DNA from: an uncultured Nocardioidaceae bacterium | GTDB lineage: Bacteria; Actinomycetota; Actinomycetes; Propionibacteriales; Nocardioidaceae | Reading direction: 5' to 3' | Assembly: GCA_902805865.1 (NCBI GenBank) | Contig: CADCUK010000108.1 | Location: 43,719-92,027 of the forward strand | DNA: 48,309 nt | Shown: positions 44,653-48,309 of the stretch, piece after piece | How the letters are laid out: the number at the start of each line of letters is the position of its first letter | How positions within the stretch are numbered: the stretch's first letter is position 1 | Position numbers and translations under genes: made by a program | The notes under the pieces: model-generated | Database searches by the model: none | The model's input: the letters and a program-made list of their open reading frames with translations, nothing else | What the model was told of the DNA's origin: nothing

Positions 44653-45522
44653 ATGGCAGCCGAGCCCCCTCCGTACGTCGTCGGGCTGCCCCGTCTCGAC
44701 CGCTGCTTGGTGATGGGGGTCGTCAACGTGACTCCCGACTCGTTCTCCGACGGTGGGCAGTTCCTCGACCCCGCCAGGGCTGTCGAGCACGGGCTGGCGC
44801 TGGCCGCCTCCGGCGCCGACCTCGTGGACGTCGGCGGCGAGTCCACCCGCCCCGGCGCCGTACGCCCCGACGTCACCGACGAGCTCGCCCGGGTGCTCCC
44901 GGTCGTCAATGGGCTGGCGGCCGGAGGCTTCGCCGTCTCGGTGGACACCATGCGTGCCGACGTGGCCGAGGCGGCGGTCGACGCGGGGGCGGTGCTCGTC
45001 AACGATGTCTCCGGCGGCCGTGCCGACCCGCGCATGCTCGCGGCGGTGGCTGCCCTGGGCGTCCCCTACGTGCTGATGCACTGGCGTGCGCACTCGGTGG
45101 AGATGCACCGTCACACCGAGTACGACGACGTGGTCGCCGACGTGACCGCGGAGCTGCGCGCCCAGCTCGAGGTCGCCGAGGCAGCCGGCGTGGACCTGTC
45201 CCGCGTCGCGGTGGACCCGGGGATCGGCTTCTCGAAGACCACCGACCAGAACTGGGAGCTGCTCGCCGGGCTCGAGCGGCTGGTCGGGCCGGACACAGGG
45301 TTGGGGCGACCGGTGCTGGTGGCCACCAGCCGCAAACGCTTCCTCGGCGAGCTCCTGGTCGAGGGTGGTGAGCTGCGACCACCGATCGACCGGGACGACG
45401 CGACCACGGCGACGACCGCGCTGGCCGCAACCATGGGCGCCTGGTGCGTGCGGGTGCACGACGTCCGCGCGTCGGCCGACGCCGTGCGGGTGGCAGCCCG
45501 ATGGACTCGGGGACCCGCATGA
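44653..45522 (+). CDS. folP: Dihydropteroate synthase
   Basis: 289 residues, TIM barrel. Pterin and pABA binding motifs: GVVNVTPDSFSDGG (22-35), VDVGGESTRPGA (about 58-69), VSVDTMRADVAEAA, LVNDVSGG, and VAVDPGIGFSKT, VATSRKRFLGELL. Joins pABA to the pterin diphosphate; it is the target of sulfonamides. ATG 44653 is decided by the leaderless promoter and the usual N-terminus. ATGA overlap with the following gene. Confidence 0.95.
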   Translation: MAAEPPPYVVGLPRLDRCLVMGVVNVTPDSFSDGGQFLDPARAVEHGLALAASGADLVDVGGESTRPGAVRPDVTDELARVLPVVNGLAAGGFAVSVDTMRADVAEAAVDAGAVLVNDVSGGRADPRMLAAVAALGVPYVLMHWRAHSVEMHRHTEYDDVVADVTAELRAQLEVAEAAGVDLSRVAVDPGIGFSKTTDQNWELLAGLERLVGPDTGLGRPVLVATSRKRFLGELLVEGGELRPPIDRDDATTATTALAATMGAWCVRVHDVRASADAVRVAARWTRGPA

Positions 45523-45920
45523 CCCAGGACGAGGTGCTCGCCGCCGACGAGGCGCTCGACGCGGCCGTCGAGGTCGGCGACCTGGACCGGCTCCGCGAGC
45601 TGTGCTGCTCGGGCCGCGAGCTCGTCTGCGTGCACCCCGGCGTGGAGCCCATCCACGGCACCAGCGGGGTGCTGCGCAGCTGGGCGCTGATCATGGCCAA
45701 CGCGGAGTACATCCAGTTCTTCCTCACCGACGTCACCGTGAGCGTGGCCGGCGACGTCGCCGCGGTCACCTGCACCGAGAACATCCTCACCGCCGGTCAG
45801 GCGCAGACCGCGACCTTCCACGGCGGGAAGGCGCGGGCGCTGAACGTGTTCGCCCGAGAAGGGACCGGTTGGCGGCTGTGGCTACACCAGGCATCGCCGG
45901 TAGGGTCGGGACCCTTATGA
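45519..45920 (+). CDS. NTF2/SnoaL-like domain protein
   Basis: 133 residues. Cone-shaped SnoaL-like fold (nuclear transport factor 2 family): LAADEALDAAVEVGDLDRLRELCCSGRELVCVHPGVEPIHGTSGVLRSWALIM and TVSVAGDVAAVTCTENILTAG. The conserved CVHPG and HGTSGVLRSW segments suit small-molecule isomerases or scaffolds; function unknown. ATG 45519 overlaps the folP stop and its own stop overlaps folB, so it is an obligate member of the folate operon. Confidence 0.8.
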   Translation: MTQDEVLAADEALDAAVEVGDLDRLRELCCSGRELVCVHPGVEPIHGTSGVLRSWALIMANAEYIQFFLTDVTVSVAGDVAAVTCTENILTAGQAQTATFHGGKARALNVFAREGTGWRLWLHQASPVGSGPL

Positions 45921-46303
45921 ACGAGGACGAAACGATCCTGACCACCGACCGGCTCGCCGTGCACGGCATCGAGGCGGTCGGCCACCACGGGGTCTTCGAC
46001 TTCGAGCGTCGGGACGGCCAGGTCTTCCGGGTGGACCTGGTCCTGGGGCTGGACACCAGGCCGGCCGCCGTCAGCGACGACCTCGCTGACACGGTGGACT
46101 ACGGATCCCTCGTGGACCGGGTCAAGACCGCGATCGAGACCGACCCCGTGGACCTGATCGAGAAGCTGGCCCAACGCATCGCCGACCTGTGCCTGGCCGA
46201 CGAGCGGGTCAGCCAGGCCCAGGTCACCGTCCACAAGCCTGAAGCACCCATCGCTGCGACGTTCTCGGACGTCGCCCTGACGATCACCCGGAGCCGAGGA
46301 TGA
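45917..46303 (+). CDS. folB: Dihydroneopterin aldolase
   Basis: 128 residues. FolB tunnel-fold: AVHGIEAVGHHGVFDFERRDGQVFRVDLVL, DTVDYGSLVDRVKTAIE, DLIEKLAQRIADLCL and the C-terminal VTVHKPEAPIAATFSDVALTI. Converts dihydroneopterin to hydroxymethyl-dihydropterin. ATGA overlap on both sides. Confidence 0.94.
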   Translation: MNEDETILTTDRLAVHGIEAVGHHGVFDFERRDGQVFRVDLVLGLDTRPAAVSDDLADTVDYGSLVDRVKTAIETDPVDLIEKLAQRIADLCLADERVSQAQVTVHKPEAPIAATFSDVALTITRSRG

Positions 46304-46869
46304 CTGAGACCCCGAACCCCTACATCGTGGACGCAGACACCCTGACGGGGGAGATGCGGCCGATCCGGCGCTGCGTGATCTCGATGGGCTCCAACCTCGG
46401 TGACCGGCTGCAGAAGCTGCAGGGCGGCCTCGACTCGCTCGCCGACACCCCGGAGGTGTGGGTGACCGAGGTGTCCCCGGTCTACGAGACCGAGCCGGTG
46501 GACTCGCCGGCCGGCGCCGAGCCGTTCCTCAACGTCGTCGTGCTCGTCGACACCACCTTGCCCGCGCACATGCTGCTCGACCGGGCGCTGGCGATCGAGT
46601 CGGCCTTCGGCCGGCAGCGCAGCGACGTGCACAACGCGCCACGCTCCCTCGACGTGGACCTGATCGTCGTGGGGGACCGCCGCGCGGACGACGACGCGCT
46701 CAAGCTGCCGCACCCGCGTGCCCACGAGCGGGCCTTCGTGCTGGCGCCGTGGGCCGACGTCGAGCCGGAGGCCGAGATCCCCGGTGTGGGCTCCGTCGGC
46801 GACCTCCTCGACAAGGTGGGGCGGGCCGGCATCCTGCGACGCGACGACATCAAGCTCGAGATGCACTGA
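46300..46869 (+). CDS. folK: 2-amino-4-hydroxy-6-hydroxymethyldihydropteridine pyrophosphokinase
   Basis: 189 residues. HPPK: SMGSNLGDRLQKLQGG, VYETEPVDSPAGAEPFLNVVV, IESAFGRQRSDVHNAPRSLDVDLIVVGD, and HPRAHERAFVLAPWADVEPEAEIP. Makes the diphosphate used by FolP. N-terminus carries about 25 extra residues before the core fold, common in actinobacteria. ATGA overlap with folB. Confidence 0.95.
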   Translation: MTETPNPYIVDADTLTGEMRPIRRCVISMGSNLGDRLQKLQGGLDSLADTPEVWVTEVSPVYETEPVDSPAGAEPFLNVVVLVDTTLPAHMLLDRALAIESAFGRQRSDVHNAPRSLDVDLIVVGDRRADDDALKLPHPRAHERAFVLAPWADVEPEAEIPGVGSVGDLLDKVGRAGILRRDDIKLEMH

Positions 46870-46870
46870 C

Positions 46871-47344
46871 TTGGAGCCAGCTCCTCCCGAGGGCCGGCTC
46901 CGCACGACCGGACCCGGGCTGATCGCCGGCTGGGCGCTCGCCGGCCTCGTCCTCGGCCGGCTCCTCCGGCCGCTGCTCACCGAGCTGGACCGCACGGCCC
47001 CCCAGGTCGGGTGGCTGCAGGCCGGCGCGCTCTTCCTGCTCGCCGGGATCCTCGCCGCCGTGGCTCGAGCCACCCATCGCGCCGTACAGCTGAGCCGCGA
47101 GCGGCTGCAGCCGCACGAGGCCGTGAACCGGCTGGTGCTGGCCAAGGCGTGTGCGCTGGTCGGCTCGTTGGCTGCCGGCGGCTACCTCGGCTACGCACTG
47201 AGCTGGGTCGGCGCCTCGGCCGAGCTCGGGGGAGAACGGATCGTGATGAGCCTCGTCGCGGCCGTCGGGGCGGTGCTGACCGTGGTGGGATCACTGCTCC
47301 TCGAGCGCGCGTGTCGGGTCACCGGCGGCGATGAGGAGTCCTAG
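46871..47344 (+). CDS. DUF3180 membrane protein
   Basis: 157 residues. Four hydrophobic segments (GLIAGWALAGLVLGRLL, VGWLQAGALFLLAGILAAVA, ACALVGSLAAGGYLGYALSWV, IVMSLVAAVGAVLTVVGSLLL) and the AVNRLVLAKACALVGSL core of DUF3180. This family regularly follows folK in actinobacteria; function unknown. The start is a TTG at 46871, one base after the folK stop. Confidence 0.82.
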   Translation: MEPAPPEGRLRTTGPGLIAGWALAGLVLGRLLRPLLTELDRTAPQVGWLQAGALFLLAGILAAVARATHRAVQLSRERLQPHEAVNRLVLAKACALVGSLAAGGYLGYALSWVGASAELGGERIVMSLVAAVGAVLTVVGSLLLERACRVTGGDEES

Positions 47345-47347
47345 GCT
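47342..47347 (+). promoter_or_regulatory. Predicted -10 box of the coiled-coil gene (leaderless)
   Basis: TAGGCT, overlapping the DUF3180 stop, 7 bases before the ATG at 47355. It decides for this start over the ATG at 47331. Confidence 0.45.
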
Positions 47348-47354
47348 TCGTCAC

Positions 47355-47966
47355 ATGGTGCACACGAGTCCCTCCCGTCGCAGGCAGCGCAGCGTTCGCG
47401 TCACGGTCGCGATCGGCCTACTGGCGCTGGGCACGGCTGCTGTGGTCGTGGCGCTGTCCCTCGCGACCGTCACGGCGTTGAGCACCGCGTCGGTGTTCTC
47501 GCTCGTCTGCGGCTGGGCCGCGGCGCGCATCGTCTACTCCGAGCTGATCGAGAGCCGGCGGGTCCACGCCCGCGACCGATCGGCCCAGGCACAGTCCTTC
47601 GTCGCCCTGTTCACCGAGCGCTCCGAGGAGCACGCCTCGTTCGCCTCGGCGATGAGCGACCGCGTGACCGCCCGCGAGCGCGAGGTCCGCGAGCTCGAGA
47701 GCACCCTGCGGCTCTCCGAGGCCCGCGCCACCAACGCCGAGGACCGGGTGCGCCGCGAGTCCCGCCGGGCCAACCAGGCGCAGGAGCGGGTCTCCGAGCT
47801 CGAGGTCGCCCTGGCCATCCGGACCGCGGAGGAGGCCGACGAGCTCGCCAGCTGGGTCCCCGGCGGCTACGACGACATGGACACCGTGGTCGACCTGCTC
47901 CGCTGGGAGGACCGCTCCCAGGCCCAGGCGACCCTCGACGAGGCACCGGTCAAGAAGCACGCCTGA
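47355..47966 (+). CDS. Membrane-anchored coiled-coil protein
   Basis: 203 residues. Two membrane helices near the N-terminus (about 16-37 and 40-58: VAIGLLALGTAAVVVALSLATV, ALSTASVFSLVCGWAAARIV) and then a long charged coiled coil (about 65-160, AREREVRELESTLRLSEARATNAEDRVRRESRRANQAQERV) and an acidic end. No family recognised; resembles small envelope or polar-growth scaffold proteins only in layout. Leaderless start. Confidence 0.68.
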   Translation: MVHTSPSRRRQRSVRVTVAIGLLALGTAAVVVALSLATVTALSTASVFSLVCGWAAARIVYSELIESRRVHARDRSAQAQSFVALFTERSEEHASFASAMSDRVTAREREVRELESTLRLSEARATNAEDRVRRESRRANQAQERVSELEVALAIRTAEEADELASWVPGGYDDMDTVVDLLRWEDRSQAQATLDEAPVKKHA

Positions 47967-47975
47967 TCTTCGTTC

Positions 47976-48309
47976 GTGGCTGCACCACTTCTCCGCCGTA
48001 GGCGGTCGGCCGTCTCTGCTGTCTCGGTCGTCGTCGAGGTCACCGACAGCAACGCGCCCTTCCTCGACGAGTGCGTCGCGAACCTCCTCGAGCAGGAGCG
48101 ACACCCCGACGAGGTGCTCCTGAGCGTCTTGGGCGCCGGCGCCGACACCCGCGCCGCGGTCGACTCCGCTCTGGCGGCGGAGCTGCCCTTCCGGATCCGC
48201 ACGGTCGCCGGGGACGTGGACACCGGTGTGGCGCAGGCGGGTGGCGACTACCTTGTGGTCGTCGAGGCGGGGGACGCCCTCGCCCCTCGCGCGATCTCGG
48301 CGCTCGCCG
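47976..48309 (+). CDS. Glycosyltransferase family 2-like protein (3' end beyond window)
   Basis: Partial gene, about 111 N-terminal residues visible. After a short basic start the chain has the GT-A nucleotide-binding pattern: VSVVVEVTDSNAPFLDECVANLLEQ, DEVLLSVLGAGAD, FRIRTVAG and GGDYLVVVEAGDALAPRAISAL, where VVVEAGD stands in the DxD position. Similar domains begin bifunctional glycerophosphotransferase or teichoic-acid enzymes in nocardioids. GTG 47976 is the first in-frame start after the upstream stop; the start is not firm. Confidence 0.6.
   Translation, partial: MAAPLLRRRRSAVSAVSVVVEVTDSNAPFLDECVANLLEQERHPDEVLLSVLGAGADTRAAVDSALAAELPFRIRTVAGDVDTGVAQAGGDYLVVVEAGDALAPRAISALA

Noticed and set aside
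45841-45852. AACGTGTT as a second KstR site before folB
   Set aside because: Lies inside the SnoaL-like coding region, the flanking bases do not fit the motif, and folate genes are not expected under KstR.

Overview
The window is a gene-dense piece of a very GC-rich actinobacterial chromosome, most likely from Nocardioidaceae (Nocardioides-like). Grounds: almost every third codon position is G or C; GTG and TTG starts are common; many genes have a TAnnnT-type -10 box only 6-8 bases before the start codon (leaderless transcripts); and the order ppa, dacB, zinc metalloprotease, tilS, hpt, ftsH, folE, folP, folB, folK, DUF3180 is an actinobacterial core block. I see no insertion sequence, integrase, phage module or CRISPR array. 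The species is inference; I ran no search.

Layout. 1-3040 (minus): a compact sirtuin - aroQ - DUF1905 - phosphotransferase - NHLRC2-like thioredoxin operon, diverging from an agmatinase-type ureohydrolase. 4032-7142: AIM24, a proline-rich small protein, a FUSC membrane protein, YajQ and tRNA-Tyr with a terminator. 7196-13525: a secreted CHAP-domain protein, then fur - katG - GNAT - MFS with coupled starts. 13484-18375 (mostly minus): a hypothetical protein, an acyl-CoA dehydrogenase on the plus strand, and a small operon of methyltransferase, an extreme Ser/Asp-rich 73-residue peptide, a JmjC-type oxygenase and a sucrase/ferredoxin-like protein. That operon looks like a peptide-modification (RiPP-like) locus and is the best candidate for something undescribed. 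18420-24047: two acyl-CoA dehydrogenases, then an old-yellow-enzyme, SDR and DapB-like operon preceded by a KstR-like operator, suggesting steroid or isoprenoid catabolism. 24022-27291: a PPOX-fold protein, an MBL hydrolase, and an AhpD-like/ECF41 sigma pair with its own ECF41-type promoter. 27305-31176: a TPP riboswitch followed by thiBPQ thiamine uptake. 31256-36655: a PAP2 phosphatase, a 470-base noncoding interval holding a 6C-type small RNA and an unassigned structured RNA, an NlpC/P60 cell-wall hydrolase, an acyl-CoA oxidase-like enzyme and inorganic pyrophosphatase. 36757-48309: cell wall, tRNA modification, purine salvage, FtsH and folate genes, with an FkbM methyltransferase inserted antisense between folE and folP, ending in a truncated glycosyltransferase-like gene.

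How genes work together. Fur probably represses katG and responds to oxidative stress. The TPP riboswitch ties thiamine uptake to thiamine diphosphate. FolE, FolP, FolB and FolK cover four steps of tetrahydrofolate synthesis. The ECF41 sigma factor probably drives its own AhpD-like partner. The FadE pair and the OYE/SDR/reductase operon probably act on CoA-linked ring or side-chain intermediates. Functions are assigned from recognisable motifs and family resemblance; regulatory sites were read by eye and are predictions.
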